From Pandoraea iniqua (GTDB lineage: Bacteria > Pseudomonadota > Gammaproteobacteria > Burkholderiales > Burkholderiaceae): a DNA stretch of 64,000 bases. The notes under the pieces are model-generated. The model made no database searches and was not told the DNA's origin. It was given only the letters and a program-made list of their open reading frames with translations. This document shows, piece by piece, positions 27,849 through 36,184 of the stretch. Numbering within the stretch: position 1 is the stretch's first letter; each line of letters begins with the position of its first letter. The DNA lies in assembly GCF_902459685.1 (NCBI RefSeq), contig NZ_CABPSF010000001.1, forward strand, positions 496,001 to 560,000, given 5' to 3'. The position numbers and the translations under genes were made by a program.

Positions 27849-29614
27849 GCCTTGCGCGTTCCGAGCTCTCCGAGCACATCGATCTTTCGTCCGGGCCCTC
27901 TGCGATGCCGCATTCGTCGTCTTCTCTGAACGTGTCTGCCGCCCCCGATGCACGCGCTATCCCCGCGAAGTCGGTGCTTTCGGTGGAAAACCTCACGCTG
28001 ACGATCGGTCAGGGTGGCCGCGAGATCGTCTCCAACGTGTCGTTCGACATCGCTCCCGGCGAGATCGTCGGCATCGTGGGCGAGTCGGGCAGCGGCAAGA
28101 CGCAGGCGGCGCGCGCCGTGTTGCGACTGAATCCCGAGCCGGTGGTGCGGGCAGGCGGACGTATCGTGTTTGCCGGTGAAGATATGGCGCAGGCCAGCGT
28201 GAAGCGGCTGCGCGAGTTGCGCGGCGGCAGTATCGGCATGGTGTTTCAGGAGCCGATGACGTCGCTCAATCCATCGATGACCATCGGGCGGCAGTTGGGC
28301 GAGGCGCTGCGTCTGCATCGCCCGAAGATGTCGGCGGCCGAGCGCAACGAGCGCATTCTCGACATGCTCAACCGCATCGGTATGCGCGACCCCAAAGGGG
28401 CGCTGACGGCGTGGCCGCATGAGTTCTCGGGCGGTATGCGCCAGCGCATCATGCTCGCCTCGGTGATGTTGCTCGCACCGGCGCTGCTGATTGCTGATGA
28501 ACCGACCACCGCACTTGACGCGCTCGTTCAGCGCGACGTGCTTGAGTTGCTGGTATCGCTCACCCGTGAGCACGACACCGCCGTGCTGATGATCAGTCAT
28601 GATCTGCCGATGGTCGCGCGTTACACCGAGCGCATGGTGGTGATGGAGCGCGGCAAGGTGGTGGAGCGCGGCACGACGGCGGATGTGCTCGCCGCGCCGC
28701 GCGAGCCGTACACCCGCAAGCTGTTGATGGCGATGCCGCATCGGCTTCCCGCACGCGAGCCGATTACGCTCGCGCCGGTGGTCGACGTGAAAGGGCTGTC
28801 GGTCGAATACGCGGGACGTCAGCGGCTGTTCTCCAAGACAGAACGCAAGCAGGCGTTGAAGGACGTGAGCGTCCATGTGCGCCCGGGGGAAGTGGTCGCG
28901 GTAGTGGGGGCGTCGGGGTCGGGCAAGACGACGCTTGGCCGCACCATTGCCGGGCTGATTCAACCGTCGGGCGGCGAGATTCTGTTCGATGGCCGCGCGA
29001 TCCATCGCTCCGATTCGGCATGGCGCGAATACCGTCTGAATTGCCAGATGGTGTTTCAGGACCCGAGCGCGTCGCTCAATCCGAGAATGACGGTGCGTCA
29101 GCTGGTCGGGGAGGGGCTGCGTCATGTATCGGGGCTGTCGCGCGCTGATGTACAGAGCCGTGTCGATGAAGTGCTCACCGAAGTCGGGCTTGAAGCGGCC
29201 CACGGGGCACGTCTGCCGCACGAACTCTCTGGCGGACAGCGCCAACGCGTGGCGATTGCCCGCGCCATCGTGCGGCGGCCGTCGTTCGTGATTGCCGACG
29301 AACCCGTCTCCGCGCTGGACGTCACGGTGCGCGCACAAGTGCTCGAAGTGTTTGCCAAACTTCAGCGCAGCCATGGCTTCTCGTGCCTGTTCATCAGCCA
29401 CGATCTGGGTGTGGTGGAACAGTTGGCCGACCGGGTTATCGTGATGCGCGACGGCGCCATTGTCGAACAGGGCACACGCGACGAAGTGTTCGATGCGCCG
29501 CAACACGAATACACTCGCGAATTGCTGCGCGCGATACCGATGCTTACCCCCACGTCCGGTGGCGGTGTCGCCCTGCGTCAGCGTTCGTGTGGACCGGAGA
29601 CATCGGCAATATGA
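27845..29614 (+). CDS. Duplicated ABC ATPase of peptide importer (DppD-DppF fusion, GsiA-like)
   Basis: A 589-residue protein with two full ABC ATPase domains in tandem, as in GsiA. The first (about residues 40-300) has GESGSGKTQAARA, HEFSGGMRQRIMLA and LLIADEPTTALD. The second (about 320-575) has GASGSGKTTLGRT, ELSGGQRQRVAIA and FVIADEPVSALD. Both end with the peptide-transporter extension (EPYTRKLL and HEYTRELL). The N-terminal 40 residues are a Ser-rich leader. The ATG at 27845 overlaps the permease stop. The stop overlaps the next gene (ATGA at 29611-29614). Confidence 0.92.
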   Translation: MSLARSELSEHIDLSSGPSAMPHSSSSLNVSAAPDARAIPAKSVLSVENLTLTIGQGGREIVSNVSFDIAPGEIVGIVGESGSGKTQAARAVLRLNPEPVVRAGGRIVFAGEDMAQASVKRLRELRGGSIGMVFQEPMTSLNPSMTIGRQLGEALRLHRPKMSAAERNERILDMLNRIGMRDPKGALTAWPHEFSGGMRQRIMLASVMLLAPALLIADEPTTALDALVQRDVLELLVSLTREHDTAVLMISHDLPMVARYTERMVVMERGKVVERGTTADVLAAPREPYTRKLLMAMPHRLPAREPITLAPVVDVKGLSVEYAGRQRLFSKTERKQALKDVSVHVRPGEVVAVVGASGSGKTTLGRTIAGLIQPSGGEILFDGRAIHRSDSAWREYRLNCQMVFQDPSASLNPRMTVRQLVGEGLRHVSGLSRADVQSRVDEVLTEVGLEAAHGARLPHELSGGQRQRVAIARAIVRRPSFVIADEPVSALDVTVRAQVLEVFAKLQRSHGFSCLFISHDLGVVEQLADRVIVMRDGAIVEQGTRDEVFDAPQHEYTRELLRAIPMLTPTSGGGVALRQRSCGPETSAI

Positions 29615-30315
29615 GTACCGAAAAAAGCGCGCAAAACCTGGTGGACCGCATCGTCCAAGATATTCAAGCGGGCGTGCTCACGCCCGGCAGCTGGCTCAAG
29701 CAGATCGATTTGCAGACCCGCTACGACGTAACGCGTCTGGAAGTGCGGCGCGCACTCGACCAGTTGACGGTCATGCGTGTGACGGCGCACGTGCCCAACT
29801 GCGGTTATCACATCGAGTCGATCGACACCGACCGTCTGCATGACATTCGCGAGATGCGCGTCATCGTGGAACTCGGGGCGGCCGCCGATCTGATCGATCA
29901 CGTGACCCCGGCGCAGATTGTCCGGTTGCGCGAGCTTGCCGAGCAGTTTCATGCGCTGACCTTCGACGGCACGGTGCTCGACATGCACCCCGTCAACGCG
30001 GAGTTTCACGGTCTGCTGTACTCCGCCTGCCAGAACAAAGAACTGCCGAAACTGATTCTGGAACTGCGCACCCGCATGCCGTCGGGCATGGCGACGCAGA
30101 ACCGCACGCGCGCGCGTATCGAAGCGTCGTCGCTTGAGCACTTTGCCATCGTCGATGCCGTCGAAGCCCGCGATCTCAAGGCGCTGCAACGCGTCATCGC
30201 GGCGCACGTGCGACAGCCGGCTACGCCCGCCAAACTGGCCACGACGGCCAAGTCCGGCAAAGCGAGCGCGTCGCGTGGCACCGTCAAAACCAAGTCGTCC
30301 GTGGAGAAGAAATGA
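29611..30315 (+). CDS. GntR-family transcriptional regulator (FadR/FCD type) inside the transport operon
   Basis: A 234-residue regulator. The N-terminal winged helix contains LVDRIVQDIQAGVLTPGSWLKQ and TRLEVRRALDQLTVM. The C-terminal all-helical FCD-type ligand domain has DRLHDIREMRVIVELGAA and NAEFHGLLYSACQNKEL. The last 35 residues are Ala/Lys/Ser-rich and probably disordered. It overlaps the ATPase gene and the binding-protein gene by four bases each. The regulator is therefore made with the transporter, which suggests feedback control by the imported compound. Confidence 0.85.
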   Translation: MSTEKSAQNLVDRIVQDIQAGVLTPGSWLKQIDLQTRYDVTRLEVRRALDQLTVMRVTAHVPNCGYHIESIDTDRLHDIREMRVIVELGAAADLIDHVTPAQIVRLRELAEQFHALTFDGTVLDMHPVNAEFHGLLYSACQNKELPKLILELRTRMPSGMATQNRTRARIEASSLEHFAIVDAVEARDLKALQRVIAAHVRQPATPAKLATTAKSGKASASRGTVKTKSSVEKK

Positions 30316-31907
30316 GACATCGTTCGTTGGCTGGCTGGCAGGTCGTTCGCAATCTTCCGGGGGTGCGCGCCGTGGGCGCGATGGCAGTGGCCGGTGCGCT
30401 GTGCCTGCCGGGCGCAGCGTTCGCGCAGACGCTCAACGTAGCGCTTGCCGCCGATATCCGCTCGACGGACCCCGGCGTGAACCGCGACGACATGACCGAC
30501 GCCGTCGTGTTGCATGTGGTCGAAGGGCTGGTCGGTTATCGCGAGAACGGCACCGTTGCCCCGCTGCTGGCCGAGTCGGTGGACGTTTCGAAAGACGGCA
30601 TGACTTACACGTTCAAGCTACGGCGCGACGTCCATTTCCATAACGGAGCAGCGCTCACGTCGGCCGATGTGCTCTGGAGCTGGCAGCGCTACACGAACCC
30701 CAAGACGGGCTGGGCCTGTCTGGATGAGTTCGATGGTCGCAAGGGCCTGAAGGTGACGAAGGTCAGCGCGCCCGATCCGTACACCGTGGTGATGCAACTC
30801 AACCGCCCGGCGAGCCTGTTCCTCGATACGCTGGCGCGCACGTACTGTGGCATGACGGCGGTGATCAACAAGGCGTCGCTGAAGCCCGACGGCACGTGGG
30901 ACAAGCCCATCGGCACGGGGCCGTTCAAGCTGACGGAGTGGAAGCGCGGCGAGTACGTGATGATGAACGCGTATGCCGGGTACAAGTCGCCGCCGGGCAC
31001 GCGCCCCGATGGCTACGTGGGTGCGAAAGCCCCGCTGGTCGACGCGGTGAAGTTCGCCATCGTGCCGGATACGGCGAGCGCCAAGGCCGGGCTGCAGTCG
31101 GGCGCGTTGTCCGTCGCACGCGTGGCACCGTCAGACGTGGTGGAGCTTCAGGCCGACAAGCGGCTCAAGATCATCGTCGGCCAGTTGGCGTCGAAGAACG
31201 CGCTGCTGATCCAGACGCGCGATCCGGTGGTTGGCAACCAGAAGCTGCGTCAGGCGATTGCCGCGTCGCTCGATATTCCGCAGATTGCCGAGGCCATTTC
31301 GGAAGGCCACGGCGGCCCCAATTCATCGGCGGTGCCGACGACGTCGTCGTACTACGACGCGACGCAAAAGAAGAGCTACACCTACGACCCGGCACTGGCC
31401 AAACGTCTGCTGAAAGAGGCGGGCTACAAGGGCCAGAAGATCGTGATCTTCGCCAACAAGCGCGTGAATGTGCCGAGCTACACCATCGCCGTTATCGCGC
31501 AGGCCATGATGCAGGCCGTGGGGATCAATGCGGTGATCGAGGTGCTGGAGTGGACGACGCAGTTGGATCGCTATTACAGCGGCGCGTATCAGATCAGCTC
31601 GTTCTCGTATTCGTCGCGCATCGACCCGGCACTGAGCTATGAGCAGTTCTCGGGCGACAAGACGAAGCAGCCACAGAAGGTCTGGGACGATCCGCGCGCG
31701 CTGGCGTTGATCGATCAGAGCCGCGAAGAAGCCGACCCTGTGAAGCGGCAGGCCATGTTCGACCAACTGCACACCATGATGCTCGATCAGGTGCCGCTCA
31801 TCTTGCTGAGCAATGGCGTTGAACCGTGGGCCGTCGGCCGCCGCGTGGAAGGTTTTGCCGCTTGGGAAGGCAAGCCGCGCCTGTGGCAGACGCGACTCAC
31901 GAAATAA
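30312..31907 (+). CDS. Peptide-type ABC transporter substrate-binding protein (family 5)
   Basis: A 531-residue periplasmic solute-binding protein of the DppA/OppA/NikA family. A long n-region precedes the hydrophobic signal core; cleavage is likely after PGAAFAQ. Family motifs are STDPGVNRDDMTDAVVLHVVEGL, FKLRRDVHFHNG, TGPFKLTEWKRGEYV and the C-terminal LHTMMLDQVPLILLSN. It is the last gene of the overlapping operon and ends against the convergent porin 3 terminator. The ligand is likely a peptide, glycosylated or modified amide, not identified. Confidence 0.9.
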   Translation: MRHRSLAGWQVVRNLPGVRAVGAMAVAGALCLPGAAFAQTLNVALAADIRSTDPGVNRDDMTDAVVLHVVEGLVGYRENGTVAPLLAESVDVSKDGMTYTFKLRRDVHFHNGAALTSADVLWSWQRYTNPKTGWACLDEFDGRKGLKVTKVSAPDPYTVVMQLNRPASLFLDTLARTYCGMTAVINKASLKPDGTWDKPIGTGPFKLTEWKRGEYVMMNAYAGYKSPPGTRPDGYVGAKAPLVDAVKFAIVPDTASAKAGLQSGALSVARVAPSDVVELQADKRLKIIVGQLASKNALLIQTRDPVVGNQKLRQAIAASLDIPQIAEAISEGHGGPNSSAVPTTSSYYDATQKKSYTYDPALAKRLLKEAGYKGQKIVIFANKRVNVPSYTIAVIAQAMMQAVGINAVIEVLEWTTQLDRYYSGAYQISSFSYSSRIDPALSYEQFSGDKTKQPQKVWDDPRALALIDQSREEADPVKRQAMFDQLHTMMLDQVPLILLSNGVEPWAVGRRVEGFAAWEGKPRLWQTRLTK

Positions 31908-31970
31908 AAAAACGGTAACGGCCTGACTTGCGCGTTTAGCGGTACCCCCCGCTATGGTCAGGCCGTCACC
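31905..31970 (-). terminator. Terminator of porin 3 (long nested inverted repeat between convergent genes)
   Basis: ACGGCCTGAC (31918-31927) pairs with GTCAGGCCGT (31957-31966). GGT/ACC extend the outside after one mismatch. An inner hairpin TAGCGG (31937-31942) / CCGCTA (31949-31954) sits inside. On the minus strand the structure is followed by T7, which overlaps the stop codon of the convergent binding-protein gene. Confidence 0.75.
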
Positions 31971-32005
31971 TGAGGAAAAACGTCAGCGATTACATCGTAA
32001 CGAGA

Positions 32006-33091
32006 TCAGAAGCGGTGCTGAATGCCGGCGGTCACACCGACCTGCGTGTCGGCGGCACCGACGAGGTCGCGCGACAAGCTGACCTTCTGGCCGTGCTTCG
32101 CAAACGCGTAGCCACCCGACAGGTACAGCGACGTGCGCTTGGACATCGCGTATTGCGCGCGCAGCGAGATCAGCGTCGGGTCGGCATCGCCCGCATCCTT
32201 GATGTCCTGATGGTAGATCGCGCCATACAGCGTGAAGGCCGGCGTGAAGTCGTACGAGCCGCCCAGCCAGTACATATCGCTGCGCAGCGATGCCGTACCT
32301 GCCGTGATGAACGTCTTCTTGTAGTTGCGATACCCGGCCATTACCTTCGCAGGGCCAAAGCTGTAGCTCGCGCCCGCGTGAATCCCCTGAATGTAGTCGG
32401 TCGTGTCGGCAGGGCTCGTGCTCGTACCGGCGCCGTTCTGGCGGTCGTACGTCGCCACCACGGCGAACGGACCGTTTTCGTAGCCGACGGCGAAGTCGTA
32501 CTTCGAGCTCGTCTTCATGCTGCCCGGCACGTTGCCGAAGCCATACATCGCACCGAGTTTCAGACCGTTGAATTCACCGTCGTAGCGCACGGCGTTGGCC
32601 GAGCGCGAGAACAGGCCGTCCTTGCGGGCGCCCGTGGCGGTCGAGCTGGTGGCCCACGAGTAGTTCGGTGCGTAACCCATCGGGTCGAACTGGAGCATGT
32701 AGTCGTACGTGGTCGTGAACGTACGGCCGATGGTCACTTGCCCCCACTTCTTCTGCGAGAGGCCGACCGTGGCGCGGCGATCGAAGATCGCGCCGGGGCC
32801 GTCATCAAACTGGCCGTTGACCAGATTGATACCGCTTTCCAACTGGAACACGGCCTTGAGGTCGTTGCCCAGATCTTCGGAGCCCTTGAAGCCGAAGCGC
32901 GACGTGTTCTTGCCGCCCGACACGGCGCGCGCTGCACCGCCGTTGTCGCTCGCATGGTTCACATATTCCACGCCGGCGTCGACGATCCCGTAAATCGTCA
33001 CGTTCGACTGTGCGTGAGCCTGGCTGGCCAGTGCGGCGCCCAGCACGCCCAGTGCCGTCGTTGCGGCCAGACCGATACTGCTTCGTTTCAT
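32006..33091 (-). CDS. Gram-negative general porin, porin 3
   Basis: A 361-residue outer-membrane porin. A signal peptide of about 27 residues ends SQAHAQSNVTIYGIVDAG. FGFKGSEDLGNDLKAVFQLE and RRATVGLSQ follow, and the protein ends with aromatic IQHRF. The ATG at 33091 has AGGAG upstream; upstream in-frame codons lack homology. It lies immediately downstream of the Fbp-type ATPase gene on the same strand (about 100 bases), and may supply that importer with its substrate. Confidence 0.92.
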   Translation of the reverse strand: MKRSSIGLAATTALGVLGAALASQAHAQSNVTIYGIVDAGVEYVNHASDNGGAARAVSGGKNTSRFGFKGSEDLGNDLKAVFQLESGINLVNGQFDDGPGAIFDRRATVGLSQKKWGQVTIGRTFTTTYDYMLQFDPMGYAPNYSWATSSTATGARKDGLFSRSANAVRYDGEFNGLKLGAMYGFGNVPGSMKTSSKYDFAVGYENGPFAVVATYDRQNGAGTSTSPADTTDYIQGIHAGASYSFGPAKVMAGYRNYKKTFITAGTASLRSDMYWLGGSYDFTPAFTLYGAIYHQDIKDAGDADPTLISLRAQYAMSKRTSLYLSGGYAFAKHGQKVSLSRDLVGAADTQVGVTAGIQHRF

Positions 33092-33188
33092 TGTTGTCTC
33101 CTCTTTCTTCTGTTTCTCTTGGTATTGCGCGGGAGAGCGCCCGCGCGTCGCTTGGGATGGCGTCTGTCTCCGGTCTTGTAGGGATGGC

Positions 33189-34259
33189 TTACGCGTTGGA
33201 TTGCGCAAACGCCCAGCAGTCGTTGGCCGGGAATTCGATCCAGTGATGGCCGGGGTCGCGCGGCACGTGACCGAACGCACGGAAGCGCAGCGAGCCGCAA
33301 TGGAACAGGTATTCCCAGCGGTCGCCCAGATACATCGACGTGACGAGTTGCGCGCCCACGCGGTTGTGACCCGGACCGTCGGCGACCTGCACGCGCTCAA
33401 GGCGAATCACGGCTTGTGCGTCCTGACCCGGTGCGAGCGTGTCGCGGGCGCGGGCCTGCAAGGCAAAGCCGTCGCCTGCCAGCGTGACGAATTCGCCATC
33501 GACGGCGCTCACGGTCGCGTCGATGCGGTTGTTGCTGCCCATGAATTCCGCCGTGTAGAGCGAGCGCGGCGAGCCATAGAGCTCTGCCGGGGTGCCTTCC
33601 TGCTCGATGCGGCCGTTGCGCAGCAGCAGAATGCGATCCGACATCGCCATGGCTTCGGTCTGGTCGTGCGTCACGCACAGGGCCGACAGCCCCAGCGAGA
33701 CGATCAACTCACGCAGCCACGCCCGTGCTTCTTCGCGCAGCTTGGCGTCGAGGTTAGAGAGCGGCTCGTCGAGCAGAATGACCGGCGGGTTGTAGACGAG
33801 GGCGCGGGCGATGGCCACGCGTTGTTGCTGGCCGCCGGACAACTGGAACGGAAAGCGCTCGGCAAGATGGCCCAAACCCAGTTGATCGAGTGCGCTCTGT
33901 ACGCGTTCGCGGCGCTCAGCAGCACCGACCTTGCGCAGCTTCAGCCCGTAGCCGACGTTATCGGCCACCGTGCGGTGCGGCCACAGCGCATACGACTGGA
34001 ACACCAGCCCGAGTGAGCGCTGTTCGACGGGGCAATCGATGCTTTTCGCGCCGTCGAAGAAGACCTGATCGTCCAGCGCGATGCGGCCTTCCGACGGTTG
34101 TTCGAGACCGGCTACCGCACGCAGGAGCGTGGTCTTGCCACTGCCCGATGCGCCGAGCAGACACACGACTTCACCGGCTTTGAGTTCGAACGACACACCC
34201 TTGAGAATCGGGTTGGTGCCATAGCTCAGAAAGAGGTTGTCGACGACGAGCTTATCCAT
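33189..34259 (-). CDS. Fbp/Pot-type ABC transporter ATP-binding protein
   Basis: A 356-residue ATPase. Walker A is GASGSGKTT (residues 36-44), the signature is FQLSGGQQQRVAIARAL, and Walker B is VILLDEPLSNLDAKLR. The Q-loop is VFQSYALWPH and the switch is CVTHDQTEAMAM. A C-terminal TOBE-like regulatory region follows. It belongs to the FbpC/PotA/PhnT group serving iron(III), polyamine or phosphonate importers. Its start overlaps the end of the fused permease gene by eight bases. The substrate is undetermined. Confidence 0.88.
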   Translation of the reverse strand: MDKLVVDNLFLSYGTNPILKGVSFELKAGEVVCLLGASGSGKTTLLRAVAGLEQPSEGRIALDDQVFFDGAKSIDCPVEQRSLGLVFQSYALWPHRTVADNVGYGLKLRKVGAAERRERVQSALDQLGLGHLAERFPFQLSGGQQQRVAIARALVYNPPVILLDEPLSNLDAKLREEARAWLRELIVSLGLSALCVTHDQTEAMAMSDRILLLRNGRIEQEGTPAELYGSPRSLYTAEFMGSNNRIDATVSAVDGEFVTLAGDGFALQARARDTLAPGQDAQAVIRLERVQVADGPGHNRVGAQLVTSMYLGDRWEYLFHCGSLRFRAFGHVPRDPGHHWIEFPANDCWAFAQSNA

Positions 34260-36015
34260 GCAATTTGACTCCGAAGCGCAACGCCACGCCCAGACCGGCG
34301 CCGACCATCGCGATGTTGATGACAGAGAGCGCAGCTACCTGATCGACTGCGCCGGTCGCCCACAGCGACACGAGCAGCGAGCCGATCACTTCCGTACCCG
34401 GCGAGAGCAGGTAGACGGCGGTGGAGTATTCGCGCTCGAAAATCATGAAAATGAGCAGCCATGCAGCGAGCAGGCCGAAACGCACCAGCGGCAGCGTGAC
34501 GTCGAGACTCACGCGGCTGCGCGTGCCGCCCACGCTGCGGCCCGCTTCTTCGAGTTCGGGGCCGACTTGCAACAGCGCGCTCTGGATGAGTCGCATGCCA
34601 TAGGCGAGCCACACCACCGTGTAGGCCACCCAGATGCTCCACATCGAGTTTTTGAGTTCCTTCAGGCCCGGCACGAACAGGAAGATCCACAGGAACGCCA
34701 GACCCGCGAGCAGGCCCGGCACGGCGCGTGGCAGCAGCACGATGTAGTCGAGCAGCTTGGCTGCCCAGTCGTTGCGACGGTGTCCGGCGAAGGCGACGAG
34801 CGAGTAGAAACCTACGGCCATCGCGCCACCGATCACGCCGATGCCGAGCGTGTTGAGAATGGCGCGCACGAGGTTGTCTTGCTCGAACAGCTCTTCGAAG
34901 TTCGAGAGCGTGAGCACTTCTTTCAGCGCGACACCTTCGCCCCAGTGCGTGACGAACGAGCGCAGCACGATGCCCGAGATCGGCACGATTACCGTCACGA
35001 GCAGCCACGTCACGACGATGCCCAGTGCAATCCAGCGCCACACACCCAGCGGCAGCACGGTCTGACGGCCAGCCTTGCCTTTGACCGTCACGTACTTGTT
35101 GGCGCGCTTGAGCAAGTGACGCTGCAACAACACGAGCGGGAAGGTGATCGCTACGATGCACATCGCCACGGCTGCCATCAGGTGATACGACGGCACACCG
35201 AGCTTGTTGGTGAGCTTGTACAAGTAGGTCGCCAGCACCAAGTGACCTTCAGGGTCGCCCAGCACGAGCGGCAGACCGAAGACTTCGAAGCCGAGGAAGA
35301 ACACCAGCACGCCCGCGAACAGCAGCGCAGGCATGGTCATCGGCAGGCTGACGTCGAGTGCAACGCGGAACGGGCGCGCACCGGCGACGCGGGCGGCTTC
35401 TTCCACGTCGGAGCCGAGGTTGCGCAGCGCAGCCGACGAGTAGAGGTAGACGTGCGGCACGTGCGTGAGGCCAACGATTACGGTGATCGCGAAGATCGAG
35501 TAGACCGACCACGGCGCATCCATGCCCGTGAGTTCGCGGAACCACACCGAGTAGAAGCCGACGGGGCCGGCGGCGACCACGTAGCCGAACGCGAGCACCA
35601 TCGGCGAGACGAAGACGGGTGTGAGCAGCAGCGGTTCGAGCCAGCGGCGGCCCGGCAGATCGGTACGCACCATCAGGAACGCGAGAATGCCGCCGAGCGG
35701 GATCGAGATGAACAGCATCCCGAACGCGATGATGAAAGAGTTTTTCACCGCCGACCAGAAGTCGGGGTCGGTGAAGATGAAGCGGTAGCCGTCGATACCG
35801 AACGTGCGGTTCGCATCGAAGAACGGCGCTGACAGCAGGCTCTGCACGACGATGAAAGACAGCGGCAGCAACACGGCAATCGTGAGCACGGCGATGACCA
35901 TCCAGCGCGAGGTCGCCGCGAGCGCACGCCATGGCGACGCAACAAGATGAGGCACGCCAGCGCGCGAGCGTGCGGACGGCACCGCAGAGCGGGTGTCGGT
36001 AGTAGACGACAGCAT
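34252..36015 (-). CDS. Fused two-domain ABC permease (FbpB/iron-type)
   Basis: A 587-residue inner-membrane protein with about 12 membrane segments in two binding-protein-dependent transport domains, as in FbpB-like fused permeases. Each half carries an EAA loop: DVEEAARVAGARPFRVALDVSLPM in the first, ELEEAGRSVGGTRSRVSLDVTLPL in the second. The ATG at 36015 (MLSSTTDTR) is preferred over one ten codons upstream, because GGGAG lies 7 bases before it. It sits between the binding-protein gene and the ATPase gene of the same importer. Confidence 0.88.
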   Translation of the reverse strand: MLSSTTDTRSAVPSARSRAGVPHLVASPWRALAATSRWMVIAVLTIAVLLPLSFIVVQSLLSAPFFDANRTFGIDGYRFIFTDPDFWSAVKNSFIIAFGMLFISIPLGGILAFLMVRTDLPGRRWLEPLLLTPVFVSPMVLAFGYVVAAGPVGFYSVWFRELTGMDAPWSVYSIFAITVIVGLTHVPHVYLYSSAALRNLGSDVEEAARVAGARPFRVALDVSLPMTMPALLFAGVLVFFLGFEVFGLPLVLGDPEGHLVLATYLYKLTNKLGVPSYHLMAAVAMCIVAITFPLVLLQRHLLKRANKYVTVKGKAGRQTVLPLGVWRWIALGIVVTWLLVTVIVPISGIVLRSFVTHWGEGVALKEVLTLSNFEELFEQDNLVRAILNTLGIGVIGGAMAVGFYSLVAFAGHRRNDWAAKLLDYIVLLPRAVPGLLAGLAFLWIFLFVPGLKELKNSMWSIWVAYTVVWLAYGMRLIQSALLQVGPELEEAGRSVGGTRSRVSLDVTLPLVRFGLLAAWLLIFMIFEREYSTAVYLLSPGTEVIGSLLVSLWATGAVDQVAALSVINIAMVGAGLGVALRFGVKLHG

Positions 36016-36070
36016 GAAGGTCTCCCTGCGCCACGCAGGGCGCATATCGAGAATGGCTTGGGGAGAGGCG

Positions 36071-36086
36071 GGCCGCGTGCGCGGCC
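36071..36086 (-). other. GC hairpin between binding-protein and permease genes
   Basis: GGCCGC-GTGC-GCGGCC forms a compact 6-base-pair stem in the 170-base gap between the two coding regions. Such a hairpin could protect the upstream message and lower permease expression relative to the binding protein. Confidence 0.4.
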
Positions 36087-36098
36087 GCCAGAATTACA

Positions 36099-36143
36099 GG
36101 TGCATCGGGTGCATCGGGTGCATCGGGTGAATCGTGTGCATCA
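36099..36143. repeat. Five-copy 9-base tandem repeat
   Basis: The unit GGTGCATCG occurs three times perfectly (36099-36107, 36108-36116, 36117-36125), then as GGTGAATCG and TGTGCATCA. It is non-coding, 40 bases beyond the binding-protein stop on the minus strand. Confidence 0.85.
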
Positions 36144-36184
36144 GGCGAACCGGCGGCGCAGCAAGACTGGCTGCGCCAGACCGA

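Noticed and set aside
27737-29506. 589-codon minus-strand open frame
   Set aside because: Antisense to the double ABC ATPase gene, with His/Arg-rich low-complexity composition and no motifs.
34237-35832. 531-codon plus-strand open frame over the fused permease
   Set aside because: Composed almost entirely of charged and Gln/His residues, antisense to a clear membrane protein gene.
36099-36143. CRISPR-like array
   Set aside because: The repeat unit is only 9 bases with no spacers, and no cas genes are nearby. It is a simple tandem repeat.
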